From the NCBI RefSeq assembly GCF_014192285.1, contig NZ_JACHXQ010000012.1, positions 1 to 64,000 of the forward strand: 64,000 bases of DNA, given 5' to 3'. Shown piece by piece: positions 28,507-40,494 of this stretch; positions within the stretch are counted from its first letter, which is position 1; each line of letters opens with the position of its first letter. Under the pieces are notes generated by a model. The model was given only the letters and a program-made list of their open reading frames with translations. It was not told where the DNA came from and ran no database searches. The position numbers were made by a program, and so were the translations under genes. Origin of the DNA: Halomonas fontilapidosi (GTDB lineage Bacteria; Pseudomonadota; Gammaproteobacteria; Pseudomonadales; Halomonadaceae).

Positions 28507-28941
28507 ATGAAACTCAATAGCCTGAGCCCGGCACCGGGCTCCAAGCACGCCGAGAAGCGCGTCGGCCGTGGCATCGGTTCCGGTCTGGGCAAGACCGGCG
28601 GCCGTGGCCACAAGGGCCTCAAGTCGCGCAGCGGCGGCAGCGTGAAGCCCGGTTTCGAGGGCGGTCAGATGCCGCTGCAGCGGCGCCTGCCCAAGTTCGG
28701 CTTCACCTCCGCGAAGTCGCTGGTTTCCGAAGAGGTCCGCCTGGCCGAGCTGGGCCGGGTCGCGGGTGACGAAGTCACTCTCGAGTCCCTCAAGGACGCC
28801 AACGTGCTGAAGGATGCCACCAAGCATGCCAAGGTGATCCTTTCCGGCGAACTGAACAAGGCGGTCACGGTCCGCGGCATCAAGGTCACCAAGGGTGCCC
28901 GTGCTGCGATCGAAGCCGCCGGCGGCAAGGTAGAGGACTAA
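28507..28941 (+). CDS. rplO: 50S ribosomal protein L15
   Basis: L15 is a late 50S assembly protein. The 144-residue protein (E. coli 144) starts [20 protein letters not shown], has the glycine-rich [18 protein letters not shown] stretch and [17 protein letters not shown]. The stop touches the secY start. Confidence 0.98.
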   Translation: MKLNSLSPAPGSKHAEKRVGRGIGSGLGKTGGRGHKGLKSRSGGSVKPGFEGGQMPLQRRLPKFGFTSAKSLVSEEVRLAELGRVAGDEVTLESLKDANVLKDATKHAKVILSGELNKAVTVRGIKVTKGARAAIEAAGGKVED

Positions 28942-30273
28942 ATGGCCAAGTCAGGAAACATGCCGGCGATGGGCAGCGGTCTGGGTGAACTCTGGGCGCG
29001 TCTGCGCTTCGTGCTCCTCGCCATCGTGGTCTACCGTATCGGTGCCCACATCCCCGTTCCCGGTATCAATCCTGACCAGCTTGCTGCCTTGTTCAGGGAG
29101 CAGCAGGGCACCATCCTGGGCATGTTCAACATGTTCTCGGGGGGTGCCCTGGAGCGCATGAGTATCATGGCGCTGGGCATCATGCCCTACATTTCAGCGT
29201 CGATCATCATGCAGCTGATGACCGCGGTCTCGCCGCATCTCGAGCAGTTGAAGAAGGAGGGCGAGGCCGGCCGCCGCAAGATCAGCCAGTACACGCGCTA
29301 CGGCACCGTAGTGCTGGCCCTGATTCAGGCCACCGGCATGTCGGTGGGTCTGGCCAGTCAGGGCATCGCCTACACGGCCGACTTCAGCTTCTATTTCACT
29401 GCCATCGTGACGTTTGTCACCGGGGCGGTGTTCCTGATGTGGCTGGGTGAGCAGATCACCGAGAAGGGCATCGGCAACGGCATCTCGCTGCTGATCTTCT
29501 CGGGTATCGTCGCCGGCCTGCCTGGCGCCGTGGGGCAGGCGTTCGAGCTGGCCCGCAACGAAGGGGCGTGGAACGTCCTGCCGCTGCTGGCACTTACCGC
29601 ACTGGGCGTGGCCACCGTGGCCTTCGTGGTGTTCATCGAGCGCGGTCAGCGCCGCCTCACGGTGAACTACCCGCGTCGCCAGGTCGGCAACAAGATGTAT
29701 GCCGGCCAGAGCAGCTATCTGCCGCTGAAGGTCAACATGGCGGGCGTGATTCCGGCGATCTTCGCCTCGAGCATCCTGCTGTTCCCGGCGTCGCTGGGTC
29801 AGTGGGTCGGTGCCGGCGATGGCATGGAGTGGCTGCAGCGTGCGTCCCAGGCCCTGGGGCCGGGTCAGCCGCTGTACATCTTGCTTTTCGGCGCGGCGGT
29901 GGTATTCTTCTGCTTCTTTTACACAGCGCTGGTCTTCAATCCCAAGGATGTCGCTGACAACCTCAAGAAGTCAGGGGCCTTCCTGCCGGGCATCCGCCCG
30001 GGCGAGCAGACCGCTCGCTATATCGACAAGGTCATGACCCGTCTGACCCTGTTCGGTGCCCTCTACATCACTGCGGTTTCCCTGATGCCCCAGTTCCTGA
30101 TCGTCGCCTGGAACGTTCCGTTCTTCTTTGGCGGCACCTCGCTGCTGATCGTGGTGGTGGTCATCATGGACTTCATGGCCCAGGTGCAGTCGCATCTGAT
30201 GTCGAACCAGTACGAGTCGGTGATGAAGAAGTCCAACCTGAAAGGCTACGGTAGCGGCGGCATCATGCGCTGA
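28942..30273 (+). CDS. secY: Preprotein translocase channel SecY
   Basis: SecY is the ten-helix protein-conducting channel of the inner membrane. The 443 residues (E. coli 443) have the N-terminal [40 protein letters not shown] around the plug, the cytoplasmic loop with [20 protein letters not shown] and the final helix followed by KGYGSGG. The start ATG directly follows the rplO stop. Confidence 0.98.
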   Translation: MAKSGNMPAMGSGLGELWARLRFVLLAIVVYRIGAHIPVPGINPDQLAALFREQQGTILGMFNMFSGGALERMSIMALGIMPYISASIIMQLMTAVSPHLEQLKKEGEAGRRKISQYTRYGTVVLALIQATGMSVGLASQGIAYTADFSFYFTAIVTFVTGAVFLMWLGEQITEKGIGNGISLLIFSGIVAGLPGAVGQAFELARNEGAWNVLPLLALTALGVATVAFVVFIERGQRRLTVNYPRRQVGNKMYAGQSSYLPLKVNMAGVIPAIFASSILLFPASLGQWVGAGDGMEWLQRASQALGPGQPLYILLFGAAVVFFCFFYTALVFNPKDVADNLKKSGAFLPGIRPGEQTARYIDKVMTRLTLFGALYITAVSLMPQFLIVAWNVPFFFGGTSLLIVVVVIMDFMAQVQSHLMSNQYESVMKKSNLKGYGSGGIMR

Positions 30274-30347
30274 GCCCTGCTGGCGACATGGTGCGCCGCG
30301 AGCTGAACCGTTGGCCCGCGTCGCGAGCCAACTATGGAGATAGAACG

Positions 30348-30461
30348 ATGAAAGTTCGAGCTTCCGTGAAGAAAATGTGCCGCAACTGCAAGATCATTCG
30401 TCGCAATGGCGCCGTGCGCGTCATCTGCATCGAGCCGCGGCACAAGCAGCGCCAGGGTTGA
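30348..30461 (+). CDS. rpmJ: 50S ribosomal protein L36 (zinc-binding form)
   Basis: This 37-residue gene starts [20 protein letters not shown] and ends RHKQRQG. L36 is the smallest ribosomal protein. Cys11, Cys14, Cys27 and His32 give the CxxC-x12-C-x4-H zinc ribbon, so this is the C-plus type that Zur-controlled zinc-free paralogues replace under zinc starvation. GGAGATAGAACG upstream is a good ribosome site. It lies between secY and rpsM as in E. coli. Confidence 0.96.
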   Translation: MKVRASVKKMCRNCKIIRRNGAVRVICIEPRHKQRQG

Positions 30462-30494
30462 TCCTGACGCTGCACTGAACCGGGTGCCGGCATG

Positions 30495-30527
30495 CCCCTT
30501 GTCCTCGAGCGAGGAAAGGGGTATGCT
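30495..30527 (+). promoter_or_regulatory. Hairpin and possible promoter before rpsM (alpha operon leader)
   Basis: CCCCTT-g-TCCTCG (30495-30507) pairs with CGAGGA-AAGGGG (30510-30521), 12 bp with one bulged base. The same bases offer TTGTCC (30499-30504) and TATGCT (30522-30527) at 17 bp, a plausible internal promoter. Only one reading can hold for a given transcript. In E. coli the alpha operon leader carries the S4 repressor pseudoknot at about this place; I could not confirm that fold here. Confidence 0.45.
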
Positions 30528-30584
30528 GTTGCGCCTTTTGTAGATGATTAATCGAGCAAGCCGCTCAAATTTCGGAGTAAGCTG

Positions 30585-30941
30585 ATGGCCCGTATTGCAG
30601 GCGTCAATATCCCGGACAACAAGCATGCGGCGATCTCGCTGACCTATATCTTCGGGATTGGCCGCACTCGCGCTCAGGACATCTGTGCAGCGACCGGCAT
30701 CGCGCCGACCACCAAGATCCAGGAGCTCTCCTCTGAAGAAGTGGATACCCTGCGGTCTGAAGTCGGCAAGTACACCGTGGAAGGTGACCTGCGTCGTGAT
30801 GTCACGCTTAACATCAAGCGTCTCATGGACCTGGGTTGCTATCGTGGTCTGCGTCATCGTCGTGGTCTTCCGCTGCGTGGTCAGCGTACCAAGACCAATG
30901 CGCGTACCCGCAAGGGCCCGCGCAAGCCGATCCGCAAATAA
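30585..30941 (+). CDS. rpsM: 30S ribosomal protein S13
   Basis: S13 contacts P-site tRNA and the subunit bridge. The 118 residues (E. coli 118) start [20 protein letters not shown] and end [20 protein letters not shown], the basic tail that reaches the P site. It opens the alpha operon; GGAGTAA lies just before the start. Confidence 0.98.
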   Translation: MARIAGVNIPDNKHAAISLTYIFGIGRTRAQDICAATGIAPTTKIQELSSEEVDTLRSEVGKYTVEGDLRRDVTLNIKRLMDLGCYRGLRHRRGLPLRGQRTKTNARTRKGPRKPIRK

Positions 30942-30980
30942 CACGCACGTTCTGGCGTAAAGACAGGAATAGACATCAAC

Positions 30981-31367
30981 ATGGCTAACCCGCGTAGCAA
31001 CCGTAAAAAGGTTAAAAAGCAGGTAGTGGATGCCATCGCGCATATCCACGCCTCTTTTAACAACACGATCATTACGATCACAGACCGCCAGGGCAACGCC
31101 CTTTCCTGGGCGACTGCCGGTGGTTCGGGTTTTCGTGGTTCTCGCAAGAGCACCCCGTTCGCTGCTCAAGTGGCAAGCGAACGTGCAGCGACCGCTGCAG
31201 CCGAGTATGGTGTGAAAAACGTCGACGTGCTGGTCAAGGGCCCCGGTCCTGGCCGTGAATCCGCCGTGCGCGCGCTCAATGCCGCCGGCTTCCGCGTGCA
31301 GAGCATCACCGACGCGACGCCCATTCCCCACAATGGCTGCCGTCCGCCGAAGAAACGCCGCGTTTAA
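30981..31367 (+). CDS. rpsK: 30S ribosomal protein S11
   Basis: S11 forms part of the 30S platform. The 128 residues (E. coli 129) include [36 protein letters not shown] and the C-terminal [19 protein letters not shown], with the Asn-Gly pair that becomes isoaspartate in E. coli. Confidence 0.98.
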   Translation: MANPRSNRKKVKKQVVDAIAHIHASFNNTIITITDRQGNALSWATAGGSGFRGSRKSTPFAAQVASERAATAAAEYGVKNVDVLVKGPGPGRESAVRALNAAGFRVQSITDATPIPHNGCRPPKKRRV

Positions 31368-31379
31368 GGAGACAGATTC

Positions 31380-32000
31380 ATGGCTCGTTACATTGGACCG
31401 AAGTGCAAACTGTCTCGTCGTGAGGGGACCGACCTCTTTCTCAAGAGCGGTATCACTCCCTTCGAGAAGAAGTGCAAATCCGAGCAGATCCCGGGTGTGC
31501 ACGGCCAGCGCCGTCAGCGTCTTTCCGACTACGGCTTGCAGCTTCGCGAGAAGCAGAAAGTACGTCGCATGTACGGCGTACTCGAGAAGCAGTTCCGCAA
31601 CTACTACAAGGAAGCGGCCCGACTGAAGGGCGCGACCGGCGAGTTGTTGCTGCAGCTTCTCGAATCCCGACTGGATAACGTCGTCTACCGCATGGGGTTC
31701 GGCTCCACGCGTTCCGAGGCGCGTCAGCTGGTCAGCCACAAGGCGATCGCCGTCAACGGCAAGACCGTCAACGTGGCGTCCTACCAGGTCAAGCCTGGCG
31801 ACGTGGTCTCCGTGCGTGAAAAGGCGAAGAACCAGGCGCGCATCCAGACTTCCCTGGCCATCGCCGCCAACCGCGGCGACGTGGTCTGGGTCGAGACCGA
31901 TGCCAAGAAGATGGAAGGCACTTTCAAGGCCCTGCCCGAACGCGGTGACCTGTCTGCCGACATCAACGAAAACCTGATCGTCGAGCTGTACTCCAAGTAA
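31380..32000 (+). CDS. rpsD: 30S ribosomal protein S4
   Basis: S4 starts assembly of the 30S body, acts in accuracy and represses the alpha operon in E. coli. The 206 residues (E. coli 206) have [20 protein letters not shown] and an S4 domain near 95-155 with [20 protein letters not shown]. It is 12 bases after rpsK. Confidence 0.98.
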   Translation: MARYIGPKCKLSRREGTDLFLKSGITPFEKKCKSEQIPGVHGQRRQRLSDYGLQLREKQKVRRMYGVLEKQFRNYYKEAARLKGATGELLLQLLESRLDNVVYRMGFGSTRSEARQLVSHKAIAVNGKTVNVASYQVKPGDVVSVREKAKNQARIQTSLAIAANRGDVVWVETDAKKMEGTFKALPERGDLSADINENLIVELYSK

Positions 32001-32086
32001 GCGGCGCGCGCGTCGTTCCGCTCCCCGTTCGCGGGGAGCGGTCGGAGAGTACCGACAATCCGTTTGGCAGCCTGATAGGTGTTCAT

Positions 32087-33085
32087 ATGCAGCGTTCAGT
32101 GACAGAGTTTCTCCGTCCTCGCGACATCAAGGTCGAAGAGATCAGCGCACACCACGCCAAGATCGTGCTCGAACCCTTCGAACGGGGCTTCGGCCACACG
32201 CTGGGCAATGCCCTGCGTCGCATCCTGCTCTCGTCCATGCCCGGCTGTGCCGTGGTGGAAGCCGAGATCGCCGGTGTCGAACACGAGTACAGCGCGATCG
32301 AGGGCGTCCAGGAAGATGTCATCGAAATCCTCCTGAACCTCAAGGACGTGGCGCTCCGGATGCACAGCCGCGATGAGGCGGTGCTCTCGCTGAACAAGCA
32401 GGGGCCCGCCGTCGTGACTGCAGGGGATATCGCTCTCGATCATGATGTCGAGATCGTCAATCCCGAGCATGTCATCGCCCACGTCAATGAGGGTGCCGAG
32501 CTGAAGATGCAGCTCAAGGTGGCTCGCGGTCGCGGCTACGAGCCGGCGGACGTACGTGGCGATGCCGACGACGAGTCGCGCGCCATCGGCCGTCTGCAGC
32601 TGGATGCTACCTTCAGCCCCGTGCGTCGAGTTTCCTACAGCGTCGAAGCTGCGCGTGTCGAACAGCGCACCGACCTCGACAAGCTGATCATCAACCTGGA
32701 AACCGACGGCACCCTGGACCCGGAAGAGGCGATCCGTCGCAGCGCGACCATTCTGCAGGAGCAGCTGGCGGCGTTCGTCGACCTGGAGGCCGACAAGGAA
32801 CAGGAAGTGGTGGAGGAAGAGGATCATATCGATCCTATCCTGCTGCGCCCCGTAGACGATCTCGAGTTGACCGTTCGCAGCGCCAACTGCTTGAAGGCCG
32901 AGAACATCTACTACATCGGGGATCTGATCCAGCGCACCGAGGTGGAGCTGCTGAAGACCCCCAATCTCGGCAAGAAGTCCCTGAATGAGATCAAGGACGT
33001 GTTGGCCGCCCGCGGTCTTTCCCTGGGCATGCGGCTGGAGAACTGGCCGCCGGCAAGCCTGAAGGACGACAAGGCCTCCGCGTGA
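32087..33085 (+). CDS. rpoA: DNA-directed RNA polymerase subunit alpha
   Basis: The alpha subunit dimerises to assemble polymerase, and its C-terminal domain binds UP elements and activators. The 332 residues (E. coli 329) show the N-terminal domain with [20 protein letters not shown] (about 31-50) and the C-terminal domain with [20 protein letters not shown] around 263-282, including the DNA-contact arginine. It sits between rpsD and rplQ as expected. Confidence 0.98.
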   Translation: MQRSVTEFLRPRDIKVEEISAHHAKIVLEPFERGFGHTLGNALRRILLSSMPGCAVVEAEIAGVEHEYSAIEGVQEDVIEILLNLKDVALRMHSRDEAVLSLNKQGPAVVTAGDIALDHDVEIVNPEHVIAHVNEGAELKMQLKVARGRGYEPADVRGDADDESRAIGRLQLDATFSPVRRVSYSVEAARVEQRTDLDKLIINLETDGTLDPEEAIRRSATILQEQLAAFVDLEADKEQEVVEEEDHIDPILLRPVDDLELTVRSANCLKAENIYYIGDLIQRTEVELLKTPNLGKKSLNEIKDVLAARGLSLGMRLENWPPASLKDDKASA

Positions 33086-33124
33086 GCCTCGACTCGAGTC
33101 CCAGTTTGGTAAGGAATCACAACC

Positions 33125-33511
33125 ATGCGTCATCGTAAGAGTGGTCGTCACCTGAATCGCAACAGCTCGCACCGCCAGGCCATGTTCAAGAACATGTCTG
33201 TCTCGCTGGTCGAGCATGAAGTGATCAAGACAACCCTGCCCAAGGCCAAGGAGCTGCGTCGCGTCATCGAGCCGCTGATCACCCTGGCCAAGCAGGATAG
33301 CGTTGCCAATCGTCGTCTGGCCTTCAGCCGCACCCGCTCGAAGGAAGCGGTCGGCAAGCTCTTCAACGAGCTGGGGCCGCGTTACGCCGAGCGTCCGGGC
33401 GGTTACGTCCGTATCCTCAAGTGCGGCTACCGCACCGGCGACAACGCCCCCATGGCCTTCGTCGAACTGGTCGACCGTCCGGTCGTCGAGGAAGCCGCCG
33501 CCGAGGAGTGA
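33125..33511 (+). CDS. rplQ: 50S ribosomal protein L17
   Basis: L17 is a tunnel-exit protein. The 128 residues start [20 protein letters not shown] and include [20 protein letters not shown] and [20 protein letters not shown]. It closes the alpha operon and the whole ribosomal block; a terminator follows after 31 bases. Confidence 0.98.
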   Translation: MRHRKSGRHLNRNSSHRQAMFKNMSVSLVEHEVIKTTLPKAKELRRVIEPLITLAKQDSVANRRLAFSRTRSKEAVGKLFNELGPRYAERPGGYVRILKCGYRTGDNAPMAFVELVDRPVVEEAAAEE

Positions 33512-33542
33512 TCCTCGACCGGCCTTCCGCCAGTGGCACGCC

Positions 33543-33575
33543 AAACCGGCTCCTCAAGGGGAGCCGGTTTTTTTA
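33543..33575 (+). terminator. Terminator of the alpha operon
   Basis: An 11-bp stem AAACCGGCTCC (33543-33553) with GGAGCCGGTTT (33560-33570) is followed by TTTTT. It ends the long ribosomal transcript before the convergent uvrA gene. Confidence 0.93.
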
Positions 33576-33581
33576 TTGCAG

Positions 33582-33701
33582 GTGCGAGGCACGAGGTTCA
33601 GGTTTCAAGGAAGGGCCGGCTTGGGCCTCCTGCGGTGCACGCTGCCTCGCACCTCGCACCTCGCACCTCGCACCTTGCAACTCGCACCTCGCACCTCGCC
33701 G
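33582..33701. repeat. CTCGCAC heptamer tandem repeat with inverted copies
   Basis: Units of CTCGCAC follow each other from 33646 to 33701: four perfect, one variant (CTTGCAA), two perfect and one partial. The reverse complement GTGCGAG and a variant GCACGAG lie at 33582-33595, so the region could fold back on itself. It occupies the gap between the 3' ends of rplQ and uvrA and ends only about one base from the uvrA stop. It has no spacer structure, so it is not CRISPR. Confidence 0.85.
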
Positions 33702-36563
<2,862 letters not shown>

Positions 36564-36642
36564 TCCCACCTCGCCGGACGCGGCAAAAGCTCGATTATAC
36601 GTGGCGGGCTGCGCCGCCGGCAAAGCGCGAGCTGCCATCGGC

Positions 36643-36672
36643 TTTCCCTGCGCCCCGGCGAGCCGCTAGAAT
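36643..36672 (+). promoter_or_regulatory. Putative promoter of the YajR-like MFS gene
   Basis: TAGAAT at 36667-36672 matches the -10 form used elsewhere in the window. The -35 is weak (TTTCCC at 36643-36648, 18-bp spacer). It lies in the divergent gap with uvrA, 52 bases before the chosen MFS start. Confidence 0.4.
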
Positions 36673-36723
36673 ATGCGGTCCACCTCCGGGCCCGAGGGTC
36701 CGTCCACGGAAGTTCGATCCGCC

Positions 36724-38118
36724 ATGCGAAAGGTCTCAGGACTGCTGTTAGCCACCGAGCGTCGTGCCATCACTGGGCTGGCGGGGCTCTATGCCACGCG
36801 CATGCTGGGCCTGTTCATGGTGCTTCCGGTGTTGGCCCTGTATGCCGATGACCTGGCCGGCGCCACGCCGCTGCTGGTCGGTCTTGCGCTGGGCGTCTAC
36901 GGCCTCACCCAGGCGCTGCTGCAGATTCCTTTCGGCCTGCTCTCCGATCGCCTGGGGCGCAAGCCGGTGATCGCCGCCGGCCTGGCGCTGTTCCTGCTTG
37001 GCAGCGTGGTGGCCGCCGGCGCCGACACCATCGGCGGAGTGATCCTGGGACGCTGCCTGCAAGGCAGCGGCGCCGTGGCCGCGGCGATCATGGCGCTGCT
37101 CGCCGACCAGACCCGCGAGCAGGTGCGCACGGCCGCCATGGCCACTATCGGGCTCTCCATCGGCGTGGCGTTCGCCGTGGCCATGGTGCTCGGCCCCTGG
37201 CTGGCCGCAGGCGTCGGCCTGGCCGGCGTCTTCTGGTTCACCGCGGGGCTCGCCCTGCTGGGCATGGTGGTGCTGTGGAAGCTGGTGCCGCCGGCACCGC
37301 GGCGGGTGCGCCACCGGGACGTGGGCATGGATCGCGACCAGCTGCGGGGCATCCTCTCGAGCAGCGAGCTGTGGCGCATGGACGCCTCGATCTTCGCCCT
37401 CCATCTGGTGCTGATGGCGATCTTCGTCGCCGTGCCTTTCCGGCTGGTCGAGGCAGGTATCGCCGTCGAGCGTCATGGCCTTACCTACCTGAGCATCATG
37501 CTGCTGGCCTTTCTGGTGATGGTGCCGCTGGTGATCATCGCGGAGAAGCGGCGGCGCATGAAGGCCATGTGCCTCTCGGCGATCACCGCGATCACCCTGA
37601 GCCTGTTCGGGCTGGCCGGTCTCGGCGACGGGTTCCCGGCGCTCTTCGGCTGGCTGCTGCTGTTCTTCGTCGCCTTCAATCTGCTCGAGGCGACACTGCC
37701 CTCGATGCTCAGCAAGCTGGCGCCGGCCGGGGCCAAGGGCACGGCCATGGGGGTCTATTCTACCAGTCAGTTCCTGGGGGCCTTCCTGGGCGGGGTGCTG
37801 GGAGGCGCCCTGGTGCAGCAGTGGGGGTTGCCCGCGGTTTTCATTGGCTGCGGCCTGCTGGGCCTGGCCTGGCTGGCGGTGATGGCCGGCATGGCGCCCC
37901 CTCGCCACCTGACCAGCGAAGTGGTGGCGCTGGACGGCAATGAGCAGGATGATGCGCTGGACACCCTGATGGCGCGATTCGCCGACGTCGCCGGGGTGGA
38001 AGACGTGCTGGTCGTCCCCGAGGAGCGCCTGGCCTATCTCAAGGTGGATCGCCAGCGTCTCGATGAACAGGCGCTGGCCCGCGTCACCGGTTCCGGGAAT
38101 CACCACAGCGGCGCCTGA
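36724..38118 (+). CDS. YajR-like major facilitator transporter
   Basis: A 12-helix MFS carrier of unknown substrate. The start ATG 36724 (MRKVSGLLLATERRAITGLA) is preferred to an in-frame ATG at 36673 that falls beside the -10 box. The 464 residues show the MFS motif A GLLSDRLGRKPVIAAG (about 65-80) after helix 2 and an extra C-terminal domain after helix 12 (about 395-460, with LMARFADVAGVEDVLVVPEE). This matches the ferredoxin-like YAM domain of E. coli YajR. The order uvrA / MFS / ssb is shared with pseudomonads. The function remains unproven; efflux of a damaging compound is only a guess from the neighbours. Confidence 0.88.
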   Translation: MRKVSGLLLATERRAITGLAGLYATRMLGLFMVLPVLALYADDLAGATPLLVGLALGVYGLTQALLQIPFGLLSDRLGRKPVIAAGLALFLLGSVVAAGADTIGGVILGRCLQGSGAVAAAIMALLADQTREQVRTAAMATIGLSIGVAFAVAMVLGPWLAAGVGLAGVFWFTAGLALLGMVVLWKLVPPAPRRVRHRDVGMDRDQLRGILSSSELWRMDASIFALHLVLMAIFVAVPFRLVEAGIAVERHGLTYLSIMLLAFLVMVPLVIIAEKRRRMKAMCLSAITAITLSLFGLAGLGDGFPALFGWLLLFFVAFNLLEATLPSMLSKLAPAGAKGTAMGVYSTSQFLGAFLGGVLGGALVQQWGLPAVFIGCGLLGLAWLAVMAGMAPPRHLTSEVVALDGNEQDDALDTLMARFADVAGVEDVLVVPEERLAYLKVDRQRLDEQALARVTGSGNHHSGA

Positions 38119-38165
38119 GCCGCGTATGATCCTTACAACGTATTCATGACAGCAAGGAGTCCCTC

Positions 38166-38744
38166 ATGGCCCGCGGCATCAACAAGGTCATCCTCATTGG
38201 CAACCTGGGCCAGGATCCCGAGGTGCGCTTCACGCCCTCCGGCACCGCCGTTGCCAACCTCAACCTGGCCACCACCGATACCTGGATGGACAGGCAGAGC
38301 GGCCAGCGCCAGGAGCGCACCGAATGGCACCGCATCGTGCTGTTTAACAAGACCGCCGAGATCGCCCAGCAGTACCTCAAGAAGGGCAGCAAGGTCTATA
38401 TCGAGGGCCGTCTGCAGACCCGCAAGTGGCAGGACCAGAACGGCCAGGACAAGTACAGTACCGAGATCGTTGCCAACGACATGCAGATGCTCGATTCCCG
38501 TGGCGGCGACTTCGGCGGTCAGCAGGGCGGCCAGTACGGCGGTCAGCCTCAGCAGGGTGGTTACGGCAACGCGCCGCAGCAGGGCGGCAACTATGGTGGT
38601 GGTAATCCGGGGGGCGGGCAGCCTCAGCGTCCGGCTCCGCAGCCGGCTCCCCCGCAGCAGGGTGGCGGCCAGCAACAGGGCGGCAACTATGGCGCGCCGG
38701 ACCCGGGCAGCTTCGATGATTTCGACGACGAGATTCCGTTCTAG
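38166..38744 (+). CDS. ssb: Single-stranded DNA-binding protein
   Basis: SSB coats single-stranded DNA as a tetramer and recruits repair proteins. The 192 residues have the OB fold in about 1-112 ([40 protein letters not shown]), a Gly/Gln/Pro-rich linker (about 115-178) and the protein-docking tip DDFDDEIPF. The linker DNA is repetitive (GGCGGTCAGCAG-like units). GCAAGGAG precedes the start. It follows the MFS gene by 47 bases and may have its own -10 (TATGAT at 38125). Confidence 0.96.
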   Translation: MARGINKVILIGNLGQDPEVRFTPSGTAVANLNLATTDTWMDRQSGQRQERTEWHRIVLFNKTAEIAQQYLKKGSKVYIEGRLQTRKWQDQNGQDKYSTEIVANDMQMLDSRGGDFGGQQGGQYGGQPQQGGYGNAPQQGGNYGGGNPGGGQPQRPAPQPAPPQQGGGQQQGGNYGAPDPGSFDDFDDEIPF

Positions 38745-38768
38745 GCAGGCGTCCGCCGAGGAGTTGCC

Positions 38769-39659
38769 GTGAAGCTGCTGATTCTGGAGGCCGGGCACTG
38801 CCTGAGCCTGGCACTGGCTCGCGAGGCCAATCGGCGCAGTGACACCGAGCTCACCATCGAGCCGGGCCTCTCGCCCGACCTTGCGCTGCTGGAGGAACTG
38901 CGCCCGGATGCGCTGGTGATCCCGCCGCTGTCACGGCCGATCACCGCCGAGCCGGCGGCTGTCGTCGCCCATGCCGAGGCGGTGGAACGCTGCATGGTGG
39001 CGTGTCGCGAGTTGGCTATCCCGCTGGTGTGGTGCGTTTCTGACCAGCTCTACGAGGATGGCCTGGATCTCCCCATCGACGAGCACGTGATCCCCGAGCC
39101 TCGCGACGACAGCCTGAGGCGGCTGATTCGCACCGGCGACCGTATTCGTGCCGAATATCCTCGGCATCTGATCGTGCGTCTGGGCCCGCTGTTTGCCCTG
39201 GATGGCAGCCAGGCCTGGCTGAGCGAGCTGCTCGATACCCTGATGGACGGCGGCGAATTGCGCGCCGAGTCCGACGTGATCCTCTGCCCGACCTCGGCGG
39301 ATGCCGTGGCCATGGCGCTGATCGGCATGCTTCAGCAGCAGTACTGTGGGGCCGAGGCCTGGGGCAGCTATCACCTGGCCGGCACCGAGCCGGTGAGCGC
39401 TTATACCTTTGTCTCCATGGTGCGCACTCAGCTTGCCACGCGGCTCGAGGGGCTGGGCGAACGGGTTGCGCTGGGCGATGCCAAGGCCCTTAATCATCAT
39501 CACGACCACCCCCTGCGACGCGTGCTCAACTGTCGTCGGGTGCTGGAGGTGTTTGGCGTCCACCAGAAGCCCTGGCGACTCGAGGTGGGCCGCATGCTGG
39601 ACATCTGGTGCCTGGCCCGAGATGACGACAAGCAAGCCGGAGAGGAGATGACACGTTGA
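38769..39659 (+). CDS. RmlD-like NAD(P)-binding family protein, motifs degenerate
   Basis: The 296-residue protein resembles the RmlD (dTDP-4-dehydrorhamnose reductase) branch of extended SDRs by its overall pattern: a VSDQLYEDG block near 90-98 like the family SDYVFDG, a V.RLGPLF block and a C-terminal stretch with HHDHPLRRVLNCRRVLEVFG. The N-terminal nucleotide loop reads LILEAGHCLSLAL instead of GxxGxxG, and I see no YxxxK catalytic pair, so reductase activity is doubtful. The start is GTG 38769 after CGAGGAG. It overlaps the plsC-like gene by 4 bases (TTGA), so the two are co-translated and may share a role in the envelope. Confidence 0.75.
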   Translation: MKLLILEAGHCLSLALAREANRRSDTELTIEPGLSPDLALLEELRPDALVIPPLSRPITAEPAAVVAHAEAVERCMVACRELAIPLVWCVSDQLYEDGLDLPIDEHVIPEPRDDSLRRLIRTGDRIRAEYPRHLIVRLGPLFALDGSQAWLSELLDTLMDGGELRAESDVILCPTSADAVAMALIGMLQQQYCGAEAWGSYHLAGTEPVSAYTFVSMVRTQLATRLEGLGERVALGDAKALNHHHDHPLRRVLNCRRVLEVFGVHQKPWRLEVGRMLDIWCLARDDDKQAGEEMTR

Positions 39660-40420
39660 TCAACGTTATCCGCAGCCTGGTCTTCTATGCCGGCTACTTT
39701 CTGGCCATGCTGGTCTGTGGCGTGCTCTTTCTGCCGCCGGCGCCCTTCCTGCCGCTGCGTTCCCGCTATCGCCTGCTCAACCTCTACAACCACTTCATCA
39801 TTGCCTGGTTTCGGCTGGCCTGTGGGGTGCGCCATGACTTCCGTGGCCACGAACGGTTGCCCGAGGGCCCTTGCGTCATCCTTGCCAACCACCAGTCAGA
39901 GTGGGAGACCGTCTACCTGCAGCTGCTGCATCCGCCGGTCTGCACGGTGCTCAAGCGGGAGCTGCTGAATATCCCGATCTTCGGCTGGGGGTTGCGATTG
40001 CTGCACCCCATCGCGCTGGATCGCAGCAAGCCTGCTCGTGCCATGAAGCAGGTGCTCACCCAGGGCAAGACCCGCCTCGACGAGGGGCTCTCGGTGCTGA
40101 TCTTCCCCGAGGGCACCCGAGTAGCGCCGGGTAACCGGCGACGCTACAACAAGAGCGGCACGGTGATCGCCTGCCGCGCCGGTGTGCCGGTGGTACCGGT
40201 GGCCCACAACGCCGGGGAGCGTTGGCCGGGACGCCACTGGGTCAAGCGCCCGGGGCGTCTGTCGCTGGAGGTCGGCGAGCCCATCGAGACGGCCGGCCGC
40301 ACGTCCGAGGAGGTGATGGCCGAGGTGGAAGCGTGGATCGAGGCGCGGCTGGCCGAGATCTCCGAGGTGCCGCGCCCGGCAACCGCCGCCCCGCCGATCA
40401 CCGACAAGCCGTTGGCCTGA
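39656..40420 (+). CDS. 1-acyl-sn-glycerol-3-phosphate acyltransferase (PlsC-like)
   Basis: PlsC-type enzymes add the second acyl chain to lysophosphatidate at the inner membrane. The 254 residues have a hydrophobic N-terminus (about 5-30), the block I NHQSEWET with an HX4E form instead of the usual HX4D, and block III FPEGTR. The HQSxWET form occurs in a known PlsC subgroup. The start is a TTG at 39656 overlapping the stop of the preceding gene, with AGAGGAG 8 bases upstream. A terminator hairpin follows before the convergent fabB. Confidence 0.88.
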   Translation: MINVIRSLVFYAGYFLAMLVCGVLFLPPAPFLPLRSRYRLLNLYNHFIIAWFRLACGVRHDFRGHERLPEGPCVILANHQSEWETVYLQLLHPPVCTVLKRELLNIPIFGWGLRLLHPIALDRSKPARAMKQVLTQGKTRLDEGLSVLIFPEGTRVAPGNRRRYNKSGTVIACRAGVPVVPVAHNAGERWPGRHWVKRPGRLSLEVGEPIETAGRTSEEVMAEVEAWIEARLAEISEVPRPATAAPPITDKPLA

Positions 40421-40440
40421 CGCTGTCCGCCCCCCGCCAC

Positions 40441-40475
40441 GCAAGAGGCGCCCCGTAGGGCGCCTCCTGTCTTGC
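40441..40475. terminator. Bidirectional terminator between plsC-like gene and fabB
   Basis: A perfect 9-bp stem GAGGCGCCC (40445-40453) with GGGCGCCTC (40458-40466) on a CGTA loop, with a further outer pairing GCAAG (40441-40445 region) with CTTGC (40471-40475). It lies between two convergent genes and could serve both. Confidence 0.75.
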
Positions 40476-40494
40476 GGCCGTGTCCGATGGATCA

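Noticed and set aside
33646..33701. Repeat array considered as CRISPR
   Set aside because: Units are 7 bases, directly adjacent, with no spacers and no cas genes nearby. The same holds for the 8-base array at 54135-54206.
36564..36723. LexA box between uvrA and the MFS gene
   Set aside because: No CTGT-N8-ACAG-like sequence was found in the gap, so SOS control is not claimed.
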